From contig CM036765.1 in NCBI GenBank assembly GCA_020796225.1, forward strand, positions 34,996,066-35,060,065: a stretch of DNA of 64,000 bases, read 5' to 3'. The DNA comes from Arion vulgaris. Its lineage: Eukaryota > Mollusca > Gastropoda > Stylommatophora > Arionidae. Below the pieces are notes generated by a model that was given only the letters and a program-made list of their open reading frames with translations, had not been told where the DNA came from and ran no database searches. A program made the translations under genes and the position numbers. Positions 33,751-45,784 of this stretch are shown in pieces; position 1 is the stretch's first letter, and every line of letters starts with the position of its first letter.

Positions 33751-34039
33751 CATTTTGTTCACTTTCATATACCCTGTTGAAGATACATTTATTGATACGC
33801 TGGTTCTGTATGTACGTACTTTCCTGTGTAATTCTAGAACTGTTCACGATTGTACTCATTTCCATACTCATGCAAGACATCCATTTTAAAAACAAAATAG
33901 AGGAAATGAAATAATTATGTAGATTAGTAAAGAAAAAGTAGCTGTGATAGGTTTATGTGCACGTAGAAATACATGAACGGATGAAACACATGGGCACAAC
34001 ATGCACAAATAGTAAGTAACAAAACTCATAGAACAAATT
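33751..34039. other. Unassigned DNA
   Basis: No recognisable feature. Confidence 0.3.
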
Positions 34040-34300
34040 AGATAAAAGATCACCAGTTCTCATCGCGCCCAAATTTTTCACCCAATTTGTTCTTGCGCAT
34101 TTTTTGTCTACCTCAATCCTGATATTATTCATAGCTTTGAGCTCTGCTCGAAAAGGTCACCCTCTTAGTTAGTCCTATCTTTTCCCTCTCTCCATGCGTT
34201 GTTCACTGCACTGATTGTCTTGCTTGTCCCTCCTTTCACATCCCGAGGATATATTCAATCCATCGCTATCATTGTTTTTGTATCTCTGTATTTATATCTT
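34040..34300 (-). pseudogene. LINE-F type C-terminal fragment
   Basis: The minus strand gives RWIEYILGM, a stop, GQARQSVQ, a stop, THGERGKDRT, a pattern of the post-RT region of LINEs in which K/RWIGHILRM is followed by WTP-G-R+RGRP. A related but better copy is at 56838-57125. Several stops are present. Confidence 0.5.
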
Positions 34301-34469
34301 TCAGACCAGTTTGTGATTGAAATTTGGTTTTTTAAATCTTATCTTTCCAAGAATACCCAAATAATTTAGACTCAAATTAGATAAACGATACATGACAGAC
34401 AAATTGCATTTTATGAAACACTCAACACAGATGATGAAAAGTTATCCAGAATAATGCACATAGAATAGT

Positions 34470-34482
34470 GCGAGAGAGAGGA

Positions 34483-34513
<31 letters not shown>

Positions 34514-34545
34514 AAGAGAGAGAGAAAGAGAGAGAGAGTAGGAGA
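34470..34545. repeat. GA microsatellite
   Basis: Mostly gaga with a few aaga interruptions. Confidence 0.95.
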
Positions 34546-34651
34546 CAATATGTACACAAAATAAATAAAACACATGAGCTGTCATATGTACTGGTGAAAA
34601 GTAACGAATGATGTAAGCGATATTTAGAAGCGATATTTAGAAGCGATTATC

Positions 34652-36416
34652 AATCACCCTAGACAGCAGACTTACCTGGAAGCCAAACATAGACACAATT
34701 CAAAGAAAAGCCATACAAAGACTTGCTGTGATGAAGAAACTAGCTGGCACGTCCTGGGGCGCAAATTCAAAAATATTAAAGCAGGTCTACACGGGAGCAG
34801 AGAGCCGCTGTAGCGTAGTTGTTAGTGAACTCGCTTCGAAAGGCTGGTGGTCTGGGTTCAGCTCCCGCAATGCGCGTGGAATTTTTCCCGACCACGACGG
34901 CTCTCAGGTCGACCCAGCCTCAACTGGGTACCAGACATGATCTGGGAAAGTAAAGGCGGCCGGCGTGATACTGACCACATCACCCATCATGTGCCGACGG
35001 TCAATGAAAAATACAGTCCTAACACTGTATTGACCTATGTACCACGAGGTATGAAAGGGTTCCTTTACTTTATTTTACTTTTTACACGGGAGCAGTCAGA
35101 CCCATCATGGAATATGGCTCCAGCTCTTGGACAACAGCAGCCAAAACAAACACACACAAACTAGACAAGGTACAAAACATGGGCCTAAGAATAACTCTGG
35201 GAGCAATGAAAAGCAGTCCTATCGTAGAAATGGAAAAAACCGCAGAGATAGAGCCTCTAGAACTCCGCAGAAAATTTAAAACACTCACCCAGTTTGAAAA
35301 ACTAAAACGGCTAAAAGAACACCCTCTACACACAAAATTCCAAGAGAAAACAAAAACAGACTTGCAAGGAAAAGTCCCAACCATCTGGCCAGAGAATTTC
35401 ATATGCAACATACAGACATCCTAGAAACTGACCCAGAAATGTGGGAACCCATAATACCAGAGCCATGGACATGCTATCAAAACACGGCCCAAATACACCT
35501 AGAAGTCTCAGGAATAATCTCCCCAAAAATACAAACAGAGACAGAGCAAAGAGCCATTTCACTCCAAATGCTACGAGAGCAATATCCCACCAGCACATGG
35601 ACACATGTGTTCACAGATGGTTCAGCTACAGATGCTACCAGAAAGGGAGGCAGCGGAATCTACATCACTCACCCTCAAGGAAACACAGAAACACACTCTC
35701 TGGCAGCAGGAGAAACATGCACCAACTTTAGAGCAGAGGCAACAGCCCTTCTTGCAGCCATACAGATTCTCAACGACCAGCAAGTGTCAGCAAAAATATT
35801 GCAGTCTTTAGCGATTCAAGATCCGTTCTCCAGGCTATCTCAAGTTCCAGACAAGACAAGCTCATTCAGGACATACGGCAAAATATCAGCTTGTTGTCAA
35901 AAAATCCAAACTGGTCTTACAGTGGATACCAGCTCACTGTGGCATACCAGGAAACGAAAGGCTGACAAACTCGCAAAGGCTGGGGGAGCCTAACACAACA
36001 CCACCCAACACAAAGTTTTACAGAAGCAAAGACTCTCCTGAAACAATCCAGGAAAATGATCTGGAGAAAAACAAATGGAGGATACAAGCCAGAGCACGAC
36101 AGTATAAATACACTAAACAAAAAAGCACAGGCCACAATCTTCAGACTTAGAACGGGACACTGCAGTCTCAGAGCACACCTCCACAGAATGGGTCTCAGGG
36201 ACTCGGCGGCCTGCACCTGTGGAGCACCAAAGCAGTCCCCAGAGCACATCCTGCAAGACTGCCCTAGTCTGAGTAGTGAGAGATTGGAGATCTGGCCAAC
36301 AGAAACAACACTACAAGACAAACTATGGGAACCGGTGAAGACCTCAAGCGCACCGCCCTGTTTATGACACATACCGGAGTAGTCGCATAGCAAAAGTTGA
36401 ACGCAGAAGAAGAAGA
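34652..36416 (+). pseudogene. LINE-A: I-type non-LTR retrotransposon, 5'-truncated, with RNase H
   Basis: A perfect 13-bp TSD, agaagcgattatc, flanks it (34639-34651, 36417-36429) and the tail is a GAA run. Domain order: RT thumb start ITLDSRLTWKPNIDTIQRKA; AVMKKLAGTSWGA; RPIMEYGSSSW; then an RNase H domain with FTDGSA (Asp at 35616), NFRAEATALLAAI (Glu at 35736), SDSRSVLQAIS in a shifted frame (Asp at 35812) and WIPAHCGIPGNE (35924-35959). A C-terminal Cys/His segment (CTCGAPKQSPEHILQDC) follows at about 36211-36261. The RNase H arrangement is typical of the I group (for example nimbus-like elements in snails). Frameshifts near 35790, 35880 and 35960 and a SINE insertion make it inactive. Confidence 0.95.
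34801..35082 (+). mobile_element. SINE-2 full-length copy inside LINE-A, 13-bp TSD
   Basis: TSD tacacgggagcag at 34788-34800 and 35083-35095. The head gagccgctgtagcgtagttg and B-box-like gggttcagctccc are intact; the tail is ggttcctttactttatttta. Taking out the SINE and one TSD restores the LINE frame across YTGA-VRPIMEYG, so the SINE landed in an already integrated LINE. Confidence 0.97.
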
Positions 36417-36479
36417 AGAAGCGATTATCGATTACTTAATTAAAATGAACAATATAATCAGTAGTTGTCGGTTGTCACT

Positions 36480-36770
36480 TTTAGATGACCTATTTCCCAT
36501 TTTTAGATGACCTATTTCCCATTTTTAGATGACATATTTCTCCAGTTTTTAGATGACATATTTATACATTTTTTAGATGACATATTTATACATTTTTAGA
36601 TGACATATTTATCCATTGTTTATTTTAGATGACAAATTTTCCCATTTTGTTGAAGACCTATTTCTCTGGTTTTTTAGATGACATATTTCCCAAGGGTTTT
36701 GTTTTAGATGTTATATTACCCAATGGTTTCTTTAGATGACATATTTTGTAATGGTGTTTTAGATGGCCTA
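36480..36770. repeat. 22-35 bp degenerate tandem repeat, about 12 units
   Basis: Repeated ttttagatgacatatttccc-like units of variable length. It becomes irregular from 36600 onward and precedes the large 37-bp array. Confidence 0.88.
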
Positions 36771-36824
36771 TTTCCATGCTTTTTTATCATTTTGTTGTTT
36801 GTTTTTGTTAGTTCTTATCAACAG

Positions 36825-39800
36825 AGTTCATCACGTTTTATTATCTGTGTGATGTGTAAGAACGTGAGAAAGTTTTATTATCTGTATGATGTGTAAGAAC
36901 GTGAGAAAGTTTTATTATCTGTGTGATGTGTAAGAACGTGAGAAAGTTTTATTATCTGTGTGATGTGTAAGAACGTGAGAAAGTTTTATTATCTGTGTGA
37001 TGTGTAAGAACGTGAGAAAGTTTTATTATCTGTGTGATGTGTAAGAACGTGAGAAAGTTTTATTATCTGTGTGATGTGTAAGAATGTGAGAAAGTTTTAT
37101 TATCTGTGTGATGTGTAAGGACGTGAGAAAGTTTTATTATCTGTGTGATGTGTAAGAATGTGAGAAAGTTTTATTATCTGTGTGATGTGTAAGAACGTGA
37201 GAAAGTTTTATTATCTGTGTGATGTGTAAGAACGTGAGAAAGTTTTATTATCTGTGTGATGTGTAAGAATGTGAGAAAGTTTTATTATCTGTGTGATGTG
37301 TAAGAACGTGAGAAAGTTTTATTATCTGTGTGATGTGTAAGAATGTGAGAAAGTTTTATTATCTGTGTGATGTGTAAGAACGTGAGAAAGTTTTATTATC
37401 TGTGTGATGTGTAAGAACGTGAGAAAGTTTTATTATCTGTGTGATGTGTAAGAACGTGAGAAAGTTTTATTATCTGTGTGATGTGTAAGAACGTGAGAAA
37501 GTTTTATTATCTGTGTGATGTGTAAGAACGTGAGAAAGTTTTATTATCTGTGTGATGTGTAAGAACTTGAGAAAGTTTTATTATCTGTGTGATGTGTAAG
37601 AATGTGAGAAAGTTTTATTATCTGTGTGATGTGTAAGAATGTGAGAAAGTTTTATTATCTGTGTGATGTGTAAGAATGTGAGAAAGTTTTATTATCTGTG
37701 TGATGTGTAAGAATGTGAGAAAGTTTTATTATCTGTGTGATGTGTAAGAATGTGAGAAAGTTTTATTATCTGTGTGATGTGTAAGAACGTGAGAAAGTTT
37801 TATTATCTGTGTGATGTGTAAGAACGTGATAAAGTTTTATTATCTGTGTGATGTGTAAGAATGTGAGAAAGTTTTATTATCTGTGTGATGTGTAAGAACG
37901 TGAGAAAGTTTTATTATCTGTGTGATGTGTAAGAACGTGAGAAAGTTTTATTATCTGTGTGATGTGTAAGAACGTGAGAAAGTTTTATTATCTGTGTGAT
38001 GTGTAAGAACGTGAGAAAGTTTTATTATCTGTGTGATGTGTAAGAACGTGAGAAAGTTTTATTATCTGTGTGATGTGTAAGAACGTGAGAAAGTTTTATT
38101 ATCTGTGTGATGTGTAAGAACGTGAGAAAGTTTTATTATCTGTGTGATGTGTAAGAACGTGAGAAAGTTTTATTATCTGTGTGATGTGTAAGAACGTGAG
38201 AAAGTTTTATTATCTGTGTGATGTGTAAGAACGTGAGAAAGTTTTATTATCTGTGGATGTGTAAGAACTGAGAAAGTTTTATTATCTGTGTGATGTGTAA
38301 GAACGTGAGAAAGTTTTATTATCTGTGTGATGTGTAAGAACGTGAGAAAGTTTTATTATCTGTGTGATGTGTAAGAACGTGAGAAAGTTTTATTATCTGT
38401 GTGATGTGTAAGAACGTGAGAAAGTTTTATTATCTGTGTGATGTGTAAGAACGTGAGAAAGTTTTATTATCTGTGTGATGTGTAAGAACGTGAGAAAGTT
38501 TTATTATCTGTGTGATGTGTAAGAATGTGAGAAAGTTTTATTATCTGTGTGATGTGTAAGAACGTGAGAAAGTTTTATTATCTGTGTGATGTGTAAGAAC
38601 GTTAGAAAGTTTTATTATCTGTGTGATGTGTAAGAACGTGAGAAAGTTTTATTATCTGTGTGATGTGTAAGAACGTGAGAAAGTTTTATTATCTGTGTGA
38701 TGTGTAAGAACGTGAGAAAGTTTTATTATCTGTGTGATGTGTAAGAACGTGAGAAAGTTTTATTATCTGTGTGATGTGTAAGAATGTGAGAAAGTTTTAT
38801 TATCTGTGTGATGTGTAAGAACGTGAGAAAGTTTTATTATCTGTGTGATGTGTAAGAACGTGAGAAAGTTTTATTATCTGTGTGATGTGTAAGAACGTGA
38901 GAAAGTTTTATTATCTGTGGATGTGTAAGAACGTGAGAAAGTTTTATTATCTGTGTGATGTGTAAGAAAGTGAGAAAGTTTTATTATCTGTGTGATGTGT
39001 AAGAATGTGAGAAAGTTTTATTATCTGTGTGATGTGTAAGAACGTGAGAAAGTTTTATTATGTGTGTGATGTGTAAGAACGTGAGAAAGTTTTATTATCT
39101 GTGTGATGTGTAAGAACGTGAGAAAGTTTTATTATCTGTGTGATGTGTAAGAACGTAGAAAGTTTTATTATCTGTGTGATGTGTAAGAAAGTGAGAAAGT
39201 TTTATTATCTGTGTGATGTGTAAGAATGTGAGAAAGTTTTATTATCTGTGTGATGTGTAAGAACGTGAGAAAGTTTTATTATCTGTGTGATGTGTAAGAA
39301 CGAGAAAGTTTTATTATCTGTGTGATGTGTAAGAACGTGAGAAAGTTTTATTATCTGTGTGATGTGTAAGAACGTGAGAAAGTTTTATTATCTGTGTGAT
39401 GTGTAAGAACGTGAGAAAGTTTTATTATCTGTGTGATGTGTAAGAACGTGAGAAAGTTTTATTATCTGTGTTATGTGTAAGAACGTGAGAAAGTTTTATT
39501 ATCTGTGTGATGTGTAAGAACGTGAGAAAGTTTTATTATCTGTGTGATGTGTAAGAACGTGAGAAAGTTTTATTATCTGTGTGATGTGTAAGAACGTGAG
39601 AAAGTTTTATTATCTGTGTGATGTGTAAGAACGTGAGAAAGTTTTATTATCTGTGTGATGTGTAAGAAAGTGAGAAAGTTTTATTATCTGTGTGATGTGT
39701 AAGAATGTGAGAAAGTTTTATTATCTGTGTGATGTGTAAGAACGTTAGAAAGTTTTATTATCTGTGTGATGTGTAAGAACGTGAGAAAGTTTTATTATCT

Positions 39801-41122
39801 GTGTGATGTGTAAGAACGTGAGAAAGTTTTATTATCTGTGTGATGTGTAAGAATGTGAGAAAGTTTTATTATCTGTGTGATGTGTAAGAATGTGAGAAAG
39901 TTTTATTATCTGTGTGATGTGTAAGAATGTGAGAAAGTTTTATTATCTGTGTGATGTGTAAGAACGTGAGAAAGTTTTATTATCTGTGTGATGTGTAAGA
40001 ATGTGAGAAAGTTTTATTATCTGTGTGATGTGTAAGAACGTGAGAAAGTTTTATTATCTGTGTGATGTGTAAGAACGTGAGAAAGTTTTATTATCTGTGT
40101 GATGTGTAAGAACGTGAGAAAGTTTTATTATCTGTGTGATGTGTAAGAACGTGAGAAAGTTTTATTATCTGTGTGATGTGTAAGAACGTGAGAAAGTTTT
40201 ATTATCTGTGTGATGTGTAAGAATGTGAGAAAGTTTTATTATCTGTGTGATGTGTAAGAATGTGAGAAAGTTTTATTATCTGTGTGATGTGTAAGAATGT
40301 GAGAAAGTTTTATTATCTGTGTGATGTGTAAGAACGTGAGAAAGTTTTATTATCTGTGTGATGTGTAAGAATGTGAGAAAGTTTTATTATCTGTGTGATG
40401 TGTAAGAACGTGAGAAAGTTTTATTATCTGTGTGATGTGAAGAACGTGAGAAAGTTTTATTATCTGTGTGATGTGTAAGAACGTGAGAAAGTTTTATTAT
40501 CTGTGTGATGTGTAAGAATGTGAGAAAGTTTTATTATCTGTGTGATGTGTAAGAATGTGAGAAAGTTTTATTATCTGTGTGATGTGTAAGAATGTGAGAA
40601 AGTTTTATTATCTGTGTGATGTGTAAGAACGTGAGAAAGTTTTATTATCTGTGTGATGTGTAAGAATGTGAGAAAGTTTTATTATCTGTGTGATGTGTAA
40701 GAACGTGAGAAAGTTTTATTATCTGTGTGATGTGTAAGAACGTGAGAAAGTTTTATTATCTGTGTGATGTGTAAGAACGTGAGAAAGTTTTATTATCTGT
40801 GTGATGTGTAAGAACGTGAGAAAGTTTTATTATCTGTGTGATGTGTAAGAACGTGAGAAAGTTTTATTATCTGTGTGATGTGTAAGAATGTGAGAAAGTT
40901 TTATTATCTGTGTGATGTGTAAGAATGTGAGAAAGTTTTATTATCTGTGTGATGTGTAAGAATGTGAGAAAGTTTTATTATCTGTGTGATGTGTAAGAAC
41001 GTGAGAAAGTTTTATTATCTGTGTGATGTGTAAGAATGTGATAAAGTTTTATTATCTGTGTGATGTGTAAGAACGTGAGAAAGTTTTATTATCTGTGTGA
41101 TGTGTAAGAACGTGAGAAAGTT
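36825..41122. repeat. 37-bp tandem array, about 116 units, with higher-order repeat
   Basis: Unit attatctgtgtgatgtgtaa plus gaacgtgagaaagtttt. The main diagnostic variant is gaacg (C) versus gaatg (T). From 39851 the order of units is TTTCTCCCCC, repeated from 40221, shortened to eight units from 40516 and completed again from 40886. Rarer marks (aaagtg, cgttag, a one-base deletion) are scattered. Divergence between units is very low, so the array is recent or homogenised. The unit is not a multiple of three, so no long open frame exists. Confidence 0.98.
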
Positions 41123-41336
41123 GCACCACCGCTAGACCCCTTACGACAAATAGGAGAAACACCTTTGAGTTTGCCTGAAACAACTTTTAAGTTTGCCTGA
41201 ACTGACAGTCCCAGATATCTTCTGTTCTTTCTAGCATTGAAAGTCATTCACTCTTTCTTGACCACTTCTCAGTCATTCATTGCAGCTTGTATATGATCTG
41301 AGCCGAAGAACGCGAACTTGCTGTGAAAATTTGGCT
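41123..41336. other. Unassigned DNA flanking the array
   Basis: No feature recognised apart from the TSD at its right edge. Confidence 0.3.
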
Positions 41337-41629
41337 AAACACGTAATCACAAAGTACTGTAAGTTTTACAAATTACAAAAACAATGACAAAATACAGCAA
41401 CGTTTCGACCAACAAGGCCTTTATCAAGAAAACGAACAACAGGAGTGACAAATTTAAAAACAAATGGACGACTAAATACAAACGTTTCTAATATTCGTTT
41501 GCTTGATAAAGGCCTTGTTGGTCGAAACGTTGCTGTATTTTGTAATTGTTTTTGTAATTTGTAAAACTACAGTACTTTGTGATTACGTGTTTTGCCAATC
41601 AAATAGTTTTACTGCAGTCTCATCTATTT
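41337..41629. mobile_element. HH element pair as a long inverted repeat, 15-bp near-perfect TSD
   Basis: The left arm (about 41337-41442) and right arm (about 41489-41597) are reverse complements: aacacgtaatcacaaagtac versus gtactttgtgattacgtgtt, and caacgtttcgaccaacaagg versus ccttgttggtcgaaacgttg. A roughly 45-bp spacer separates them and a 30-bp tail follows the right arm. The flanks tgtgaaaatttggct (41322-41336) and tgtgaaaattttgct (41630-41644) differ at one base. Each arm carries a hammerhead-like core, ugauaaaggcc, loop, ggucgaaac. Such motifs and inverted terminal units are known from Penelope-like retroelements; assignment here is inference. Confidence 0.75.
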
Positions 41630-41644
41630 TGTGAAAATTTTGCT

Positions 41645-42654
41645 GAAATGTTGAGGTCGTTCTGATACAAAATCGTTTTGGGACATATCGTTTTTTGTTG
41701 TCCCTAAGGAATTAAGAATTCTCATTCAATACTTTCTTCTCAACAAAGTGGAAACGTTAAACAAACTACATATATGCTTATATAAGTCCCAGTGATAGAG
41801 TCAGTCAGCAGACAGTATTATCACATATAATGATTTTACTTTACATGTAGCGGTACGGAAACATCAACCATTAACATAGTTTTGCCACCACCGGAGAATT
41901 CTGGTACGACCAACCAGCATGACTTTTGAACGGCATGACTTTCCCATACAGTCGGTGTTTTGACACTACTGATGGAACCTATATCTCAGACTCTTGCACG
42001 GATTCTGTGCGGGTTGTCGATTTCTGGGCGTCGTTCAGGGAAATCGTATAGTTTGAAAACGACTGCCATTTCAACATGACTCGTCTGTTGTGTGTCCCGA
42101 TCTCAAACCATTTACAGCTGCGCTTACACTACTACCTAATCTATTGGGTAGCTTCCACTCGATGCTTACCAGCATTGTCAGACTACAGAACAGCAATCTG
42201 TTTCCAGAGTTATCCCGTGGAAGTGAAGCAGGTTTATGGTCAGTACACTGCTCAGTACCTTGCATTGCGCCAAGGCCCAATCATTTGGGATGAATGCCGT
42301 GTTGGGTTGATTGCAAGTCGGAAGCCTACCTAATCAAGATCGCATATGCTTGGATGTATGTGCGTGTTTGCTTTTATCCCTGTGTTTGTAGGTATCTGTG
42401 AGTTTATTGTAATGTTTTTTGTTTGTATTTTATGCGTGTTTTTGCATGTATTTATTCATTTCTATATTTACAAGTATGTGTCGTTTATCTTTATGTTTGT
42501 ATCTGTGGTTATGTTTCTGCTTCTGAGTATTTGTATGTGATGTTCACCTTTCTACATATTAATTGTCCACTATATCATAATATGTTGTGATTACTTATCT
42601 GTACTTGTAGCTGTAGGTACTTGATTTCAGATGATTATCTTAAACAAGGGTTTA
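41645..42654. other. Unassigned DNA
   Basis: About 41820-42330 is somewhat less AT-rich and has an 85-codon plus-strand frame (42076-42333) with ordinary composition. I recognise no domain in it. 42340-42540 is TG-rich and gives a hydrophobic frame. No repeat head is visible. Confidence 0.3.
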
Positions 42655-42872
42655 AAAGCGAAGGATTGACTTCATTTCACCGGTTTTACCCGTATAGCTC
42701 TGTCACTCTCCACCATTTGCCGAGGGTGTTACACAAAGCAAGAACTCTGTAGTTGTAGCAACAATCCTAGGGATCACATAATTGCATATATGACTCGTTC
42801 AAGATTCGAACACACAAGCTTCATAACGACAGACAAACATCTTAACCACTTCGCTATAGAGACCTCCTCTGT
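42655..42872 (-). mobile_element. SINE-5 copy
   Basis: The plus strand carries attgacttcatttcaccggt, ttgccgagggtgttacacaa, agcaacaatcctagggatca and caagattcgaacac (B box complement), then atcttaaccacttcgctata (A-box side). It is the best-preserved head of this family in the window. Confidence 0.85.
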
Positions 42873-42929
42873 GATTATCTCATCATCAAAGTGCGTATCG
42901 TTTATAGAACGTTGCTCTCTTTGCAGCAC

Positions 42930-43145
42930 ATCTGAAATTCACCCTGTCTCTAGCCAGTTCACCCACTTCGCCGATGGCTACATTTATGGTTTCTTTAATA
43001 TCTTGTAGTCATCTTCTTCTTGGTCTGCCTCTGCGTCCTGGGACCTTACCCTAGTTTTGTTCTTTCCAGGCCATGGTGACGCTTAATGTGACCAAAGTAT
43101 CTAATTTTTCTGTATAGTATATTGTTTATGAGCCTATTTGTAGAG
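42930..43145 (-). pseudogene. LINE-D type C-terminal fragment
   Basis: The minus strand gives KLDTLVTLSVTMAWKEQN, a stop, then GRRGRPRRR-LQDIKETINV and AIGEVGELARDR. The GRPRRRW-QDIKET motif matches the fragment at 21740-21790. Truncated, with a stop. Confidence 0.7.
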
Positions 43146-43555
43146 TATGTGATTATCTAACTTTGTAAAATGGCGACATATTACCTAACCTCCGCTGTTT
43201 TGAAACACACCACTGACAATTTCCCTAAATATATAATAATTAAGCAACTGCTAGACATGATGTTCAAGCTCTCAGAATATATATTCATTCAGTTCATTCA
43301 GTTGTAGTACGAAATCTAACATAGGTTTTTAACGTTTTGTCAGGAAACATGTTAGTGACATCGACCAAATAAGCTCTATATAATTTGTTATTGTTCGACG
43401 AGTCGCTAACAACCATTTCCTGTAACTAAGACATAATCTAGTTGAAACAAATATATTTATGAATGCACTTTCTTCTTTAACGTTTATATTCTTAAATACT
43501 GGTATGTCATTTGGAGATTTATGTTTCTGGTATGTCAGAATGAAGAGAGAATAAC
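43146..43555. other. Unassigned AT-rich DNA
   Basis: No recognisable feature. Confidence 0.3.
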
Positions 43556-44320
43556 GTATGGAGATTTGTGGACTTGATGGTAGTAACAATTTATGGAGAT
43601 TTGTGGACTTGATGCGAGTAACAATTTATGGAGATTTGTAGACGAGATGTGAGTAACAATTTATGGAGAGTTGTGGTCTTGATGAGAGTAACAATTTATG
43701 GAGAGTTGTGGTCTTGATGAGTGTAACAATTTATGGATATTTGTGGACTTGATGTGAGTAACAATTTATGGAGATTTGTAAACGAGATGTGAGTAACAAT
43801 TTATGGAGAGTTGTGGTCTTGATGAGAGTAACAATTGATGGAGAGTTGTGGTCTTGATGAGTGTAACAATTTATGGATATTTGTGGACTTGATGAGTGTA
43901 ACAATTTATGGAGAGTTGTGGTCTTGATGAGTGTAACAATTTATGGATATTTGTGGACTTGATGTGAGTAAAAATTTATGGAGATTTGGGACTTGATGAG
44001 TGTAACAATTTAGAGAGTTGTGACTTAATGTGAGTAACAATGTATAGAGATCTGTGGACTTGATGAGAGTAACAATTTATGGAGATCTGTAGACTGGTAA
44101 AATAACAATTTATGGAGAGTTGTGGACTTAATGTGAGTAACAATTTATAGAGATCTGTGGACTTATGAGAGTAACAATTTATGGAGATTTGTGGACTTGA
44201 TGTGAAAGTAACAATTTATGGAGATTTGTAGACTTGATGAGTGTAACAATTTATGGAGATTTGCAGACTTGATAAGTGTAACAATTTATGGAGATTTGTG
44301 ACCTTGATGAGAGTCAGAAA
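43556..44320. repeat. 35-bp tandem array, about 21 units, degenerate
   Basis: Unit acaatttatggagatttgtg plus gacttgatgtgagta. Variation is greater than in other arrays, with units of 30-37 bp, so it is probably older. The last units blend into agtcagaaagaagaaagaa. Confidence 0.95.
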
Positions 44321-44544
44321 GAAGAAAGAATTACTTATATGACAGTCAGAAAAAAGAAAAAATTACTTATGGAGATATGTGGCGTTGATGAGAGTTAGAA
44401 ATAATATAATTATTTGTGATGTGTCTGACGTGTTGTGTTGATGAGAATCAGAAAGAAAGGACAAATCATTGCTGATATACGGTGCTGTATTCTGTGTTGG
44501 TGTGAATCATAAATAAGAGAAACAACAAAGAAGAGAGAATTATT

Positions 44545-44785
44545 GCTGGAGATGTGTATTGCTGGAGATGTGTATTGCTGGAGATGTGTATTGCTGGAGA
44601 TGTGTATTGCTGGAGATGTGTATTGCTGGAGATATGTATTGCTGGAGATGTGTATTGCTGGAGATGTGTATTGCTGGAGATGTGTATTGCTGGAGATGTG
44701 TATTGCTGGAATGATGAGATGTGTATTGCTGGAGATGTGTATTGCTGGAGATGTGTATTGCTGGAGATGTGTTTTGCTGTAGTTA
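44545..44785. repeat. 16-bp tandem repeat, about 15 units
   Basis: Unit ggagatgtgtattgct, nearly perfect, with one 6-bp disruption around 44708-44718. Confidence 0.97.
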
Positions 44786-45394
44786 TAAATATTGTAGCAC
44801 AATTTTAATTTGTAAACTGCTTTGTCTGTACCCCCACCCTCCCTCACCACCCCTACCCCCTCGTCCACACCTCTGTTTACGCCCACACAATTTCAGTGCT
44901 AATAAACAACTACATATTTGACAGATCAACTTGGTTTAAATCGTTATAATTAGTCATGTAATCTTGCTGATCGTTGATGCACAACTGCTACTGAACTTCA
45001 GACAATCAACTGGCAATTAAGAATGTTTCCGATAGATAGCCAGGTCGATATTTCGATATTGTCATCATATCTTTCCATATCGACCTTCTCTTCTCGTCTG
45101 TAACACAAACCATGGTAAACTTGTTATTGATAGGATGGATGAGTTTGAAAATTGGCCATGCAATCTCAATTCGATTTTTAAAATATCATTTAGAGAATCC
45201 CAAAATATCTTCTAAGAGCATTGGACGTCTGGTCATTTGTAGAATGTTGAACCTAAGAAACTGAAAGGATTGCGACAGTATATCATTATGAGATGTGCAA
45301 TAGTTTACTTCTGAAGTTGAAGAAAGTACACCTGTATGGCGGGGGAGGGGGTGGGGAGAGACACTGATAAAAGGAAAGCATACCTTCAGCAAAA
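44786..45394. other. Unassigned DNA
   Basis: A C-rich stretch at 44830-44875 gives proline-rich frames only. No domain recognised. Confidence 0.3.
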
Positions 45395-45545
45395 ATCAGT
45401 CAGAGAGGAAGACCACGGAGAAAATATATTCAGGACGTAACTGATGATTTAGGCATGACGGATGCAAAAGGGACATCTGACCTGTGAGACAAATACATTC
45501 TGACGGACTGTTAGAATGGTAAAGTTCTGCTCAGGACAAGCTATG
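45395..45545 (+). pseudogene. LINE-E 3' end fragment
   Basis: Encodes degraded GRPRRKYIQDVTDDLGMTDA, followed by noncoding ttctgctcaggacaagctat. The same end occurs inverted at 45785-46045, 46205-46470 and 63872-64000. Confidence 0.75.
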
Positions 45546-45666
45546 TGATGGTAATGAGATATATGTGAATGATGAATTAAAATCTGTAGTTATCCTCTGC
45601 TCAGGACAAGCTATGTGATGGTAATGAGATATATGTGAATGATGAATTAAAATCTGTAGTTATCCT
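45527..45666 (+). repeat. 70-bp tandem duplication
   Basis: ctgctcaggacaagctatgt to ctgtagttatcct occurs twice in a row, identical as far as I can read. It includes the LINE-E terminal sequence. Confidence 0.95.
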
Positions 45667-45784
45667 TTAACAAGCGCATATTTCATAATTGTGTTGTACT
45701 AGAGATATACCTGTTAACAGAAATATATAAAATATTGTCTTTACTTTGCTCAACTTCCTTACTTCGTTTCTTCTTGTTTTACTT

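Noticed and set aside
33437..33895. A 152-codon minus-strand frame as a candidate gene
   Set aside because: Its centre is antisense of a SINE-5 body (33592-33750), which explains the apparent peptide similarity with other SINE-5 loci.
36825..41122. Possible CRISPR array (short regular repeats)
   Set aside because: Units are contiguous and identical with no unique spacers, and the surrounding sequence is clearly eukaryotic.
42076..42333. An 85-codon frame of ordinary composition as a gene
   Set aside because: No recognisable domain, several competing frames overlap it, and there is no splice or start context that I can support.
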